Shown here piece by piece: positions 16,206-23,865 of a DNA stretch of 33,137 nt. Made by a program: the position numbers and the translations under genes. Numbering within the stretch: position 1 is the stretch's first letter; the number at the start of each line of letters is the position of its first letter. Source of the DNA: Cyclobacteriaceae bacterium (GTDB taxonomy: Bacteria > Bacteroidota > Bacteroidia > Cytophagales > Cyclobacteriaceae); NCBI GenBank assembly GCA_022841475.1, contig JALHRJ010000050.1, positions 1 to 33,137 of the forward strand. The letters are read 5' to 3'. The notes under the pieces were generated by a model that saw only the letters and a program-made list of their open reading frames with translations, was not told the origin of the DNA and searched no databases.

Positions 16206-18464
16206 ATGAAATTCATAAGTACGATATGTTGTCTGCTGTTAGCTCAGTGTGCTTTTTCTCAGTTTATCGAGGGAGAAATCATTGATCAAAAAACGAATCT
16301 TCCCATTTCGGATGTACATGTTCAATGGATTAATATTTCGTTGGGTACGATTTCAAACGCGCAAGGAGAATTTAAATTAAAAAAGTTAGAAGGAGTAAAC
16401 ACTATCCGAGTAAGCGCCATTGGCTATGCAACACATGAACTAAGTGTGGGAGATAACGATTCCATGCAGATTACTTTGGAACCTTCTGTGTTGATGTTGA
16501 ATCAGGGAATAACCATTACGGCCCAGCGGCAGGAAGATTTATCAAGTGACGTCTCGCAATCAGTTACCGTTGTAACTCAGGAACTGCTTTTGCAAAATGC
16601 CCCGCGTACAACACCCGAAGCGTTAATGAACCAAACAGGTGTGTGGGTTCAAAAAACAAATCATGGTGGAGGTTCTCCCATCATCCGAGGCCTTGTGGGT
16701 AATCAGGTTTTAGTATTAATCGATGGAATCCGATTAAATAATTCAACGTATCGTTACGGACCCAATCAATACATGAATACAATCGATCCGGGGTTGGTCG
16801 ATCGCATTGAAGCAATCCGTGGCAGTGGTTCCGTTTTGTATGGTAGCGATGCATTGGGTGGAGTGGTACAGGTGATTTCAAAAAAACCAACTTTCTCAGC
16901 TACGACTACACAAGTTTCAGGTAGTCTGATGGGAAAATGGATGAGCAACGAAATGGAAATGAGTGGTCGGGCCGAAATAGAAATTACTTCGAAACGTGTA
17001 GCATTTTTGGGTGGATTTTCCGAACGTCATTTTGGAGAACTGGTAGCGGGTGGTGATCTCGGTACATTTTCACCAACGGGATATAATGAGCGTGCAGGCG
17101 ATGCAAAATTATTGGTGCGAACGGGGTCCTCTGGTTTATTGACTGCATCCTTTCAGCAGCTAACACAATTTGAGGTGCCGCGATATGATCAGGTTTCGCA
17201 AGGCGGATATAGTGTTTTCAATTTCGATCCGCAAATGCGACAGCTTAGTTATGTCAAGTGGGAGACCACTACTAAAAATCCGTGGGTTCAAACCTTCCGG
17301 CTAACGGGTTCCTATAATCGATCTGTGGAGGGCTTGTTTGCCCAAAGGACAAATTCAACAACGGTTAGAAAGCAACGTGATGAAGTAAATACTACAGGAT
17401 TCATAGCCGAAGTTATTTCAAATCCAACAACCTTTTGGAATGCACAATCCGGGATTGAATATTATTTTGATAAAGTAGGAAGTGAAGCCTCGGACCTGAA
17501 TACAATCACCAATGAGGAGACCTCTGTACGCGGTTCGTATGCCGATGGATCAACAGCCTCAAATCTTGCCGTCTTCACAAACCATCAGGTTGACTGGAAA
17601 AAATTCCAATTCTCATCGGGCTTGAGATTTAATGCAGTAACGGTTACCGTAGAAGATGCCACCTTTGGAAATCAAAAGATTACTCCGTCATCATGGGTGG
17701 GTAATCTTGGGGTGATGTATGAAATAACGCCTCATATCCGGGCTATATTTTCAGGCAACACAGGATTCCGAGCACCTAATGTAGATGACATGAGTAAGTT
17801 CGGTCCTGTGGAAGCAACTGTTTTTGAAATTCCATCAGCCAATCTGGCTCCAGAAAAATCATTCACCATCGAGACTGGATTTAAATTTAGCGGCAAAAAA
17901 TATGCAGGCGCGATAATAGCCTATCAAACACAATTATCAGATTTGATTGACCGGGTACCAGCAACCTATCAGGGCAGCTCCACCTATGATGGAAAGAATG
18001 TATATCAAAAGCAAAATGTTGGGGAAGCAATCATAAAAGGTTTCGAGGCCGAAGGTGAACTATCCATTTTATCCGCCATGAGTATGTATGGAAGTCTTAC
18101 GTATACGCATGGTGATAATAAAACCAAGAACGAACCTATGCGCAGAATTCCGCCTTTGTTTGGCAGGGTGGGTATGCAGTATAGAAACAATGGCTGGTGG
18201 GTGAAAGGTGAGGTCGCCATGGCGGGTGATCAGGATCGGCTGGCTGCGGGTGATAAATCCGATGTTCGAATCTCTAGTCGGTTGGAGGCGGGTGTAATGC
18301 CGGGTTGGAATTGTTTTAATTTATATACAGGGTATCGATATAAGTCGGTGCGTATGCAAGCATCCTTGATAAATCTTTTAGACGAAGGGTACAGAATCTA
18401 TGCGTCCGGGGTTGATGAATATGGACGAAGTGTCGTCATTAGTTTAAGATTTGATATTCAATGA
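16206..18464 (+). CDS. TonB-dependent receptor
   Basis: This is a 752-residue outer-membrane gated porin. The signal peptide (ISTICCLLLAQCAFSQ) is followed by a carboxypeptidase-like regulatory domain (about 20-98, IEGEIIDQKTNLPISDVHV). The plug (about 105-235) has the motifs NAPRTTPEALMNQTGVWVQK, SPIIRGLVGNQVLVLIDGIR, IEAIRGSGSVLYGSDALGGVVQVI. The beta barrel ends near VVISLRFDIQ. The plug pattern is that of classical single-component receptors for siderophores, haem or cobalamin, not of SusC, and no SusD partner follows. As the last gene of the phosphoesterase operon, it may bring in a product of the hydrolases or a metal they need. The 3' end faces the DUF2490 gene with a 16-bp gap. Confidence 0.92.
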   Translation: MKFISTICCLLLAQCAFSQFIEGEIIDQKTNLPISDVHVQWINISLGTISNAQGEFKLKKLEGVNTIRVSAIGYATHELSVGDNDSMQITLEPSVLMLNQGITITAQRQEDLSSDVSQSVTVVTQELLLQNAPRTTPEALMNQTGVWVQKTNHGGGSPIIRGLVGNQVLVLIDGIRLNNSTYRYGPNQYMNTIDPGLVDRIEAIRGSGSVLYGSDALGGVVQVISKKPTFSATTTQVSGSLMGKWMSNEMEMSGRAEIEITSKRVAFLGGFSERHFGELVAGGDLGTFSPTGYNERAGDAKLLVRTGSSGLLTASFQQLTQFEVPRYDQVSQGGYSVFNFDPQMRQLSYVKWETTTKNPWVQTFRLTGSYNRSVEGLFAQRTNSTTVRKQRDEVNTTGFIAEVISNPTTFWNAQSGIEYYFDKVGSEASDLNTITNEETSVRGSYADGSTASNLAVFTNHQVDWKKFQFSSGLRFNAVTVTVEDATFGNQKITPSSWVGNLGVMYEITPHIRAIFSGNTGFRAPNVDDMSKFGPVEATVFEIPSANLAPEKSFTIETGFKFSGKKYAGAIIAYQTQLSDLIDRVPATYQGSSTYDGKNVYQKQNVGEAIIKGFEAEGELSILSAMSMYGSLTYTHGDNKTKNEPMRRIPPLFGRVGMQYRNNGWWVKGEVAMAGDQDRLAAGDKSDVRISSRLEAGVMPGWNCFNLYTGYRYKSVRMQASLINLLDEGYRIYASGVDEYGRSVVISLRFDIQ

Positions 18465-18480
18465 AGCAGATTACAAAGTA

Positions 18481-19200
18481 TTAATCAATAATGCCAGGTA
18501 CCGTTTCTTTAAGACGATGTTTTTTAGGATGCAAGTCAAAGAGAAAACTTATATAGAGAAAATCTGTTCCGGTTTCATCCACCAATTGGTAATCAAACTG
18601 ATGCATGTATCCTAGCATAAGGGTATGCGTAGGAGTGAATTGGTAGCCTAAACCGGCAAACGTTCGCAGTCGTTCAAAATATTGAGGAGTATCACGAAAG
18701 AAAATTTCTCCAGATGTATTTATAAACCAACTTTTGGGTTCTACTTTCTTTTGGTTGATGGGAATTACCGTTTGCAAGCGATACCGGAACCTGTTTCGAT
18801 AACCATCTTTTGTAAATCGTTGCTCAGCGCGATACCGATGCTCAAACTTTACACGGGTGAGAACCTGGCTCATCGTTAACTGCTCGAATAAACGAATCTC
18901 ATCACTGGCTCTGGGGGTAACAAAATCTCCACCACTCTGGTAGGTGTCATAATTACCCGTGGCTACAGCAAAAGAGAAGTTTTTATCGAACGCGTAGGTA
19001 ACTCCGCCTTTAAACTCATGATAATGAAAGTCGTCATAGAATTTCAGCGACCTTACCTGCCCCTCCGCAAAGGCGCCCCATTTTTCGTTGAAGGAAGTTT
19101 TAACACTCAGTACATTCCAGGTTCCTAGCTGGGCTTGTGCAGGGAAGGAATATCCTAGTAAGGTAAGCCCAACGATAAGCTGACTAAAGCGCGCAATCAC
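18481..19200 (-). CDS. DUF2490 domain outer-membrane protein
   Basis: This 239-residue exported protein starts with a signal peptide (cleavage near AQA-QLGTW). The rest alternates aromatic and polar residues in short beta strands (WGAFAEGQVRSLKFYDD, EHRYRAEQRFTKDGYRNRFRYRLQ, LMLGYMHQFDYQ) and ends FLYISFLFDLHPKKHRLK. This matches the DUF2490 family, small beta-barrel outer-membrane proteins common in Bacteroidota. Its function is unknown. It converges with the TonB receptor gene and is the downstream neighbour of the small lysine-rich gene by 18 bp, so those two may be co-transcribed. Confidence 0.85.
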   Translation of the reverse strand: MIARFSQLIVGLTLLGYSFPAQAQLGTWNVLSVKTSFNEKWGAFAEGQVRSLKFYDDFHYHEFKGGVTYAFDKNFSFAVATGNYDTYQSGGDFVTPRASDEIRLFEQLTMSQVLTRVKFEHRYRAEQRFTKDGYRNRFRYRLQTVIPINQKKVEPKSWFINTSGEIFFRDTPQYFERLRTFAGLGYQFTPTHTLMLGYMHQFDYQLVDETGTDFLYISFLFDLHPKKHRLKETVPGIID

Positions 19201-19218
19201 ATTTTAAAGTTCAGTGAT

Positions 19219-19467
19219 TTAATTCACTACTGGAGGCTTCTGCTTGGTTTTTTTCTTTGCCTTACTTTTGTTGGCAACTTTAACTTCTTTAACTTTTTTG
19301 GAGACCTTTTTGGCTTGCTCCTTCAAATCCTTTTTAAGTGTCTTGGTAACCTTGGCAATAGCGCGCTTGGTTTTTTTAGAAGCATCAGGCAGTTCCAGCT
19401 TCTCCATCACACTATTCATAGCCGTGTCAAGAGTCGTTTTAATTTCTTTTTTAGTAATTTTTTTCAT
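19219..19467 (-). CDS. Small lysine-rich, histone-H1-like protein
   Basis: I place the start at 19467 (MKKITKKEIKTT), giving 82 residues; the longer frame to 19509 adds only an unlikely hydrophobic leader. About one third of the residues are Lys. The second half is almost only Lys, Ala, Val and Thr (KKDLKEQAKKVSKKVKEVK, then KSKAKKKTKQK), like bacterial histone-H1/Hc1-type tails, and ends PPVVN. The first half could form an amphipathic helix. Nucleoid or RNA binding is plausible but not shown. There are no Cys or Trp residues and no signal peptide. Confidence 0.65.
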   Translation of the reverse strand: MKKITKKEIKTTLDTAMNSVMEKLELPDASKKTKRAIAKVTKTLKKDLKEQAKKVSKKVKEVKVANKSKAKKKTKQKPPVVN

Positions 19468-19648
19468 GGGTAGCATAATAGGATAACAAAGATAGTCCGC
19501 GATAATCAACCCTTAACACGCTTAACAAAAACATAATATTGGGATTTGTAAAGCCTTCTTTGCCAGTAACATAAGTCTATGCGGATATGGATTTACAAAT
19601 AGAAATTGTACGATTCTTTAATCACAACGCAAATTCATGCAGTAGTCA

Positions 19649-21616
19649 TTACCTATTCACTTTCACATCCTGAATTTTTCTTGGCAACCACACCTGCATG
19701 GGGTTTTGACCACGGTTGCACCAGGCGTAGTAGGGGATAGCTATAATTTTCTTTACTTCTGTCTTTACTGATTGGCCATCGGCATCAATTTGTACAGTCG
19801 GAGCTTCAAACTCAATAGTTGTTACACCTTCCAATAAATCTTTTTGATAGGTAGCTTGAAAGATTGCATTATCCGGAATTATAAGGTTCCAGGCCTGACC
19901 TCCATTGTCGGCTCCCTCTACGCAATAGACCAAGGGCCCACGTTGCAAGGCTATACGACCTTCGTCTTGTTTTACTTCGTGTCGTGATACAATTCGTTTC
20001 ACTTCCATCGGAAGAACCAATTCTATCTGATCGCCTTTTTTCCAATCTCTTTCAATAATGGCATAGCCATTTTCTATTTTGAAGTCAGCAACTTTTCCAT
20101 TTACAGCTAATGTAAATGCAGCCTTCGTTTTATCTTCAAACACAAACAAATCTCCGGGCACGGCTTCGCCTTGCGCCCAGCCAGGTATGCGCAGGTGCAG
20201 TTTAAATTTTGTTTTTGTTTTGGGTTGAACCGTGAGTTTGATAGTGCCATCCCATGGGTAGTTGGTTTCCATATTGATGGGTACTGGTGTTTTACCAACC
20301 TGAGCGGTAGTGTTACTGCCTATAAAGAGATTTACCCAAATTCCCTGATCTGAGAATCCATATATGTAATCACCCAATGAAGAAACAAGCCTGGCAATAT
20401 TTGCCGGACAACAAGCGGTACCAAACCATTCTCTTCTGAAATGTCTTCCATCGGAAGCCAGGGGGTTTCCATAAAAGAATCGGTCGCCTTGTAAAGACAG
20501 CCCATCGCGTGCCCCATTGTATAAACTGCGCTCCAGCACATCGATAAACTTGCTATTGCCGGTGAGCAGATTCATCCGTTGATTCCAAAACACCATGCCT
20601 ACCGAGGCACAGGTTTCGCAATAGGCTTGTTCGTTGGGCAAATCATAATCGTTACTAAAGCCCTCGTTGTTACCCGATGACCCGATGCCACCGGTGATAT
20701 ACATATTGCGATGCACCACATCTTCCCACACGGTTTGCATGGCCTTCATGTATCCTTCATCGCCAGTTAGGGCTGCAACATCAGCAGCGCCTGTGTATAA
20801 ATACATCGCGCGTACGGCATGACCCGTAATTTCTTTTTGTTCACGTACCGGTACAACATCTTGTGCATAGGCTGTGTCTTTCCATTCTGTCCACGTATAG
20901 CCTTTGGCATATTTATGACCACGCTCTTCCAACAACCAATAGGCAAGGGTTAAATATTTTTTGTTTTGGGTAGTGTTGTAAAGTTTTACCAATGCCAGTT
21001 CTAGCTCCTGATGGCCTGTTACCCAATGTTTTTTATCAGGACCAAACAACGAATCAAAATGATCCGCAAACCGGATGGCCACATCTAACAATTTTCGTTT
21101 TCCCGTTACCTGATAGTAGGCAACCGCAGCTTCAATAAGGTGGCCCCCATTATAATCTTCATGCATACTCATATCAGTCCAGCGTTCGTTCAATCGGCCG
21201 AGCGTGTAGTACGTATTGATGTATCCATCTTCGAGCTGTGCGGCTCCAATTTTATCAATCCATTCGTCAGCTTTCTTTTCAAGCTCAGGATTGGGATGAT
21301 TCTTTAAGGAATAGGCAATTGCTTCCAGGGCTTTAAATACATCTGAGTCATCATAGAATATGCCTTCATGCTTTTCGTTTTTATCGCGGGCCACTTTTTC
21401 AAAATTGCGAATGCGTGGAGTCTTTACTTCGGTTTGATAGACACATGCCTGCAAGGTGGTGGTAGCTACTTTATCAAGCGTAGGTTTCCAGAATGAATCT
21501 GTGATTGTCACCTGCGAAAAATTGACCGGCTCAAATTGTCGTTTGGGTGCTTGTGCAAAAGCGGCAGTGGAGATCAGAAAAGTGCAGATGATGAAGGTTA
21601 TTTTTATCGAATTCAT
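19649..21616 (-). CDS. Glycoside hydrolase family 127 (beta-L-arabinofuranosidase-like)
   Basis: This 655-residue secreted enzyme has a signal peptide (cleavage after AAFA, before QAPKR). The (alpha/alpha)6 barrel contains the GH127 metal and nucleophile cluster: Glu334 and Cys336 in AYCETCASVG, and Cys402-Cys403 in GTACCPANIARL. These correspond to Glu338, Cys340, Cys417 and Cys418 of the characterised HypBA1, in which a zinc-bound cysteine is the nucleophile. MHEDYNGGHLIEAAVAYY and SLYNGARDG are other family stretches, and a beta-sandwich follows. It should release terminal beta-L-arabinofuranose, or a related sugar, from plant glycans or glycoproteins. There is no SusCD pair, regulator or other CAZyme beside it, so it stands alone. 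Confidence 0.93.
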   Translation of the reverse strand: MNSIKITFIICTFLISTAAFAQAPKRQFEPVNFSQVTITDSFWKPTLDKVATTTLQACVYQTEVKTPRIRNFEKVARDKNEKHEGIFYDDSDVFKALEAIAYSLKNHPNPELEKKADEWIDKIGAAQLEDGYINTYYTLGRLNERWTDMSMHEDYNGGHLIEAAVAYYQVTGKRKLLDVAIRFADHFDSLFGPDKKHWVTGHQELELALVKLYNTTQNKKYLTLAYWLLEERGHKYAKGYTWTEWKDTAYAQDVVPVREQKEITGHAVRAMYLYTGAADVAALTGDEGYMKAMQTVWEDVVHRNMYITGGIGSSGNNEGFSNDYDLPNEQAYCETCASVGMVFWNQRMNLLTGNSKFIDVLERSLYNGARDGLSLQGDRFFYGNPLASDGRHFRREWFGTACCPANIARLVSSLGDYIYGFSDQGIWVNLFIGSNTTAQVGKTPVPINMETNYPWDGTIKLTVQPKTKTKFKLHLRIPGWAQGEAVPGDLFVFEDKTKAAFTLAVNGKVADFKIENGYAIIERDWKKGDQIELVLPMEVKRIVSRHEVKQDEGRIALQRGPLVYCVEGADNGGQAWNLIIPDNAIFQATYQKDLLEGVTTIEFEAPTVQIDADGQSVKTEVKKIIAIPYYAWCNRGQNPMQVWLPRKIQDVKVNR

Positions 21617-21652
21617 GTGGGATTGAATTTTGATTGATTCAGCTTAATTTAA

Positions 21653-22366
21653 TTATTTAATCTTTCTGCCGGCCTTGACTAAGATATCCGATCCTTCTGC
21701 CAGGAAGACAGAAACAGGCTGGGCCGACCGTAATTCATCAAACTCAATTCCATACACATCGGCAAAGTCGACATCGATGTTGAAACTTATGGTCTTATAA
21801 ACATTCCACCGCGGATGCTCCACGCGATACTCGGCTGTTATAAACTCATTTATTTTTGTATACCCCCAATAGTGCTCCGTTATAAATTCTTCTTCGCTGC
21901 CAATAGCAATCGGTAGGAGTCCCGTTCCCGTAGTAACTGAAATTGAGTTCCAGGTTTTCTTTTTCCAGCGGTATTCTACCTGAAGTGTGTCGTTATTCTG
22001 TTTCCAGGAATGTTTCATCCGCAACGTTTCGTAATGTTCGTTATAGAGTGTATTCGCTATAAACGAGAGGGCAGGCCTCGGTACAATTTCCTTGATAAAC
22101 ACAACACCTCGTCTCCACTCATTTTCATGTTGATAGCGAACATAAAACCGCAGGTTTACTTCTTCAAAATTAATATGCAAAGGAATTGAAAACCCTTTCA
22201 CTTTGGTGTTCATAAACATGAAGCCCACCAGGCTTACATAACACGTGTTCTTCCATAAATCAAGTTCGGTTTTGGCGGGCAGATAAGGGGCAAGAATTTC
22301 AGGATCAACGGCATAGTTCGCCATCACTAATTTTCTCCACTGTGCCTCAAGGAAGGTCTTTGCCAT
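21653..22366 (-). CDS. DUF2071 (YqjF-like) family protein
   Basis: I chose the start at 22366 (MAKTFLEAQWRKLVMANY), since the family begins with this segment; the frame to 22417 adds an unsupported hydrophobic leader. It gives 237 residues and is cytoplasmic, with no signal peptide. The features are those of DUF2071/YqjF: AQWRKLVMANYAVDPEILAPYLPAKTELD (positions 8-36) near the N terminus and SLVGFMFMNTKVKG, FEEVNLRFYVRY, RRGVVFIKEIVPRPAL. The biochemical role is unknown. It lies 36 bp upstream of the GH127 gene on the same strand, so co-transcription is possible though no functional link is evident. Confidence 0.88.
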   Translation of the reverse strand: MAKTFLEAQWRKLVMANYAVDPEILAPYLPAKTELDLWKNTCYVSLVGFMFMNTKVKGFSIPLHINFEEVNLRFYVRYQHENEWRRGVVFIKEIVPRPALSFIANTLYNEHYETLRMKHSWKQNNDTLQVEYRWKKKTWNSISVTTGTGLLPIAIGSEEEFITEHYWGYTKINEFITAEYRVEHPRWNVYKTISFNIDVDFADVYGIEFDELRSAQPVSVFLAEGSDILVKAGRKIK

Positions 22367-22495
22367 ATACAACTCAAGATGGAAAGAAATAATTAAATGC
22401 GGGAGGAAGGAGGACAATGACTTTGCTTGTCCGGAACTTAGATACTTGGTTATTGCTAATTGAATCCTTAAAATTGCAGTCCCATTTAATTAAAG

Positions 22496-22569
22496 GGGCC
22501 CATAGCTCAGCTGGTTAGAGCACTTGACTCATAATCAAGGGGTCGCTGGATCGTGCCCAGCTGGGCCCA
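22496..22569 (+). tRNA. tRNA with CAT anticodon (Ile-lysidine type or elongator Met)
   Basis: A complete cloverleaf can be drawn. The acceptor GGGCCCA (22496-22502) pairs with TGGGCCC (22562-22568), with discriminator A. The D stem is GCTC/GAGC, and the anticodon stem CTTGA/TCAAG has loop CTCATAA (anticodon 22530-22532). The T stem is GCTGG/CCAGC. No CCA is encoded. G1-C72 and the lack of three G-C pairs in the anticodon stem exclude initiator tRNA. C4-G69 and C5-G68 are compatible with recognition by TilS, favouring tRNA-Ile2 over Met, but this is not decisive. The T loop is ATCGTGC instead of the standard TTCRANN. Confidence 0.93.
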
Positions 22570-22583
22570 CACATTGAAAATCA

Positions 22584-22620
22584 GGCGGTTACATCACTGT
22601 GGCTGTCTTTTATTTTTTTT
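22584..22620 (+). terminator. Rho-independent terminator after the tRNA
   Basis: GGCGGTTACA (22584-22593) pairs with TGTGGCTGTC (22598-22607), including four G-U pairs, around loop TCAC. It is followed by a long T-rich tract (22608-22620). It lies 15 bp after the tRNA and likely ends its transcript. Confidence 0.7.
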
Positions 22621-22723
22621 GATTACACCTTAGTGAGCACAATTATTTCATAAGGTTCCTTCGAAGCGTTTGTCAAAATTCGCCCACGCAAAGAAAGCTT
22701 TTTCAGTACTTATCGGAACTTTG

Positions 22724-22740
22724 TACGGCATTTATCCGTA
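22724..22740. promoter_or_regulatory. Palindromic operator/promoter of the toxin-antitoxin pair
   Basis: The inverted repeat TACGG-N7-CCGTA ends 9 bp before the antitoxin ATG. It overlaps TATATTTG (22739-22746), an exact match to the Bacteroidota -7 element TAnnTTTG. Autorepression by the ribbon-helix-helix antitoxin would fit. If that -7 element is used, the transcript would start at or next to the ATG and be almost leaderless. Confidence 0.5.
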
Positions 22741-22749
22741 TATTTGTTT

Positions 22750-23031
22750 ATGACCCTGAAAACTAAAACATCAGAGATCGCACGCTTTGATACACGGCTT
22801 CCTAAAGAGCAAAAAGAGTTCTTAGAAGATGCTGTTGTACTTGGTGGCTACCGATCGCTTTCTGATTTTGTAATCAGTAGTGCAATGGAAAAAGCAAAGA
22901 TCATCGTTGAAGAACGGAAGAACTTATTGACTTCTAAGAAGGACCGTGAAACATTTTTTGATGCTTTGCTCAATCCTTCTAAGCCTAACAACAAGCTGAA
23001 AGCTGCTGCTAAGCGATACAAACAGTCTTAA
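22750..23031 (+). CDS. DUF1778 ribbon-helix-helix antitoxin
   Basis: This 93-residue protein starts at ATG 22750; the TTG six bases earlier is less likely. The N-terminal half reads IARFDTRLPKEQKEFLEDAV, then YRSLSDFVISSAMEKAK, the ribbon-helix-helix pattern of DUF1778 (TacA-type) antitoxins that dimerise and bind operator DNA. The C-terminal part (FFDALLNPSKPNNKLKAAAKRY) is the segment that usually wraps the partner acetyltransferase toxin. One base separates its stop from the toxin start. It sits right after a tRNA and carries its own candidate operator, as expected for a mobile accessory module. Confidence 0.9.
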   Translation: MTLKTKTSEIARFDTRLPKEQKEFLEDAVVLGGYRSLSDFVISSAMEKAKIIVEERKNLLTSKKDRETFFDALLNPSKPNNKLKAAAKRYKQS

Positions 23032-23032
23032 C

Positions 23033-23527
23033 ATGACGTTAAAGACCGTTAGGTTAGACACATCTCATAATCGTGAGGATTTTTACTGTGGCAAAGATCC
23101 GTTGGATTCATATTTGAAAAAGCAGGTAACTCAGGACGTCAAAAGAAAGCTGTCAGCTTGCTTTGTCCTGGAGGGAGACAACCATACGGTTAAGGGGTAT
23201 TATACCTTATCAAACGATAGTGTGCCGCTGGCTATTGTTCCAGAAGAGATCAAGAGGAAAATGCCTGCATCCTATGTAAATCTTCCTACCACGCTTTTAG
23301 GACGTCTTGCCGTGGATACACGTTTTCATGGTCAAGGTTTTGGAGCATTGCTACTGATGGACGCACTCCACAGATGCTTTCTGTTATCTGAACAAATTGG
23401 TTCTATGGCGGTGATCGTTGACCCGTTAGATCATGGAGCCGCTGCTTTTTACGTGCAGTATGGATTTATTGCTTTGGAGAGTGGACGAATGTTCCTGCCG
23501 ATGAAAACTGTGGCAAGTCTTTTTTAA
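23033..23527 (+). CDS. GNAT-family acetyltransferase toxin (TacT-like)
   Basis: This 164-residue cytoplasmic GNAT protein is the partner of the DUF1778 antitoxin. The N terminus has the family opening FYCGKDPLDSYLKKQVTQDV. The acetyl-CoA site is in LLGRLAVDTRFHGQGFGALLL (about residues 89-109; HGQGFGALL is the P-loop). The C-terminal YVQYGFIAL contains the catalytic-type Tyr of TacT/AtaT enzymes. These toxins acetylate the amino acid on charged tRNA and stop translation. The tRNA species targeted cannot be read here. The frame is intact and of typical length. Confidence 0.9.
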   Translation: MTLKTVRLDTSHNREDFYCGKDPLDSYLKKQVTQDVKRKLSACFVLEGDNHTVKGYYTLSNDSVPLAIVPEEIKRKMPASYVNLPTTLLGRLAVDTRFHGQGFGALLLMDALHRCFLLSEQIGSMAVIVDPLDHGAAAFYVQYGFIALESGRMFLPMKTVASLF

Positions 23528-23688
23528 GACATAGAAAGTTTATCAAGAAATATCCAAACGATTTTCAATTCAGCGAGATACCATGCAAAATTAGGCACCA
23601 TTCTGAATGCATATCCTTAAGCCAATTACCCATCTTGCCTAAGTGTACTTTGTAAAAGAATTCATGATTAGTTAAACCCAGCTTATGC

Positions 23689-23712
23689 AATACTGACGGT
23701 ACCGTCAGTATT
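23689..23712. repeat. Perfect 24-bp palindrome
   Basis: The 12-base arm AATACTGACGGT is followed directly by its reverse complement, with no spacer. The symmetry resembles TetR-type operators, in which TGAC/GTCA half-sites face each other, but no TetR gene is in the window. A cruciform or recombination site is the alternative. Confidence 0.85.
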
Positions 23713-23778
23713 CGTCAACTGTGATGATTCTATCGCAGTCTGACATCCGCAACTTGGCGGATCGTCTGACCCGCTGGG

Positions 23779-23807
23779 CAAACTATGCATTCCTAATGCA
23801 TAGTTTG
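23779..23807. repeat. 12-bp inverted repeat (hairpin)
   Basis: CAAACTATGCAT (23779-23790) and ATGCATAGTTTG (23796-23807) are exact inverse copies around TCCTA. No T-run follows, so it is not a terminator. It may be a structural element of an RNA ending at 23895. Confidence 0.85.
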
Positions 23808-23865
23808 GGTTAATCCTCTATAAATTGGGTCGAGAACTGCATCATTGGTCCCACTTCTGATAATC

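Noticed and set aside
22496..22569. Initiator tRNA-fMet
   Set aside because: G1-C72 pairs and the anticodon stem lacks the three consecutive G-C pairs of initiators.
23779..23857. Intact tRNA-Arg(CCT) gene based on a TTCCTAA loop
   Set aside because: The loop looks like an anticodon loop, but the stem is 11-12 bp and no matching acceptor or T stem can be formed.
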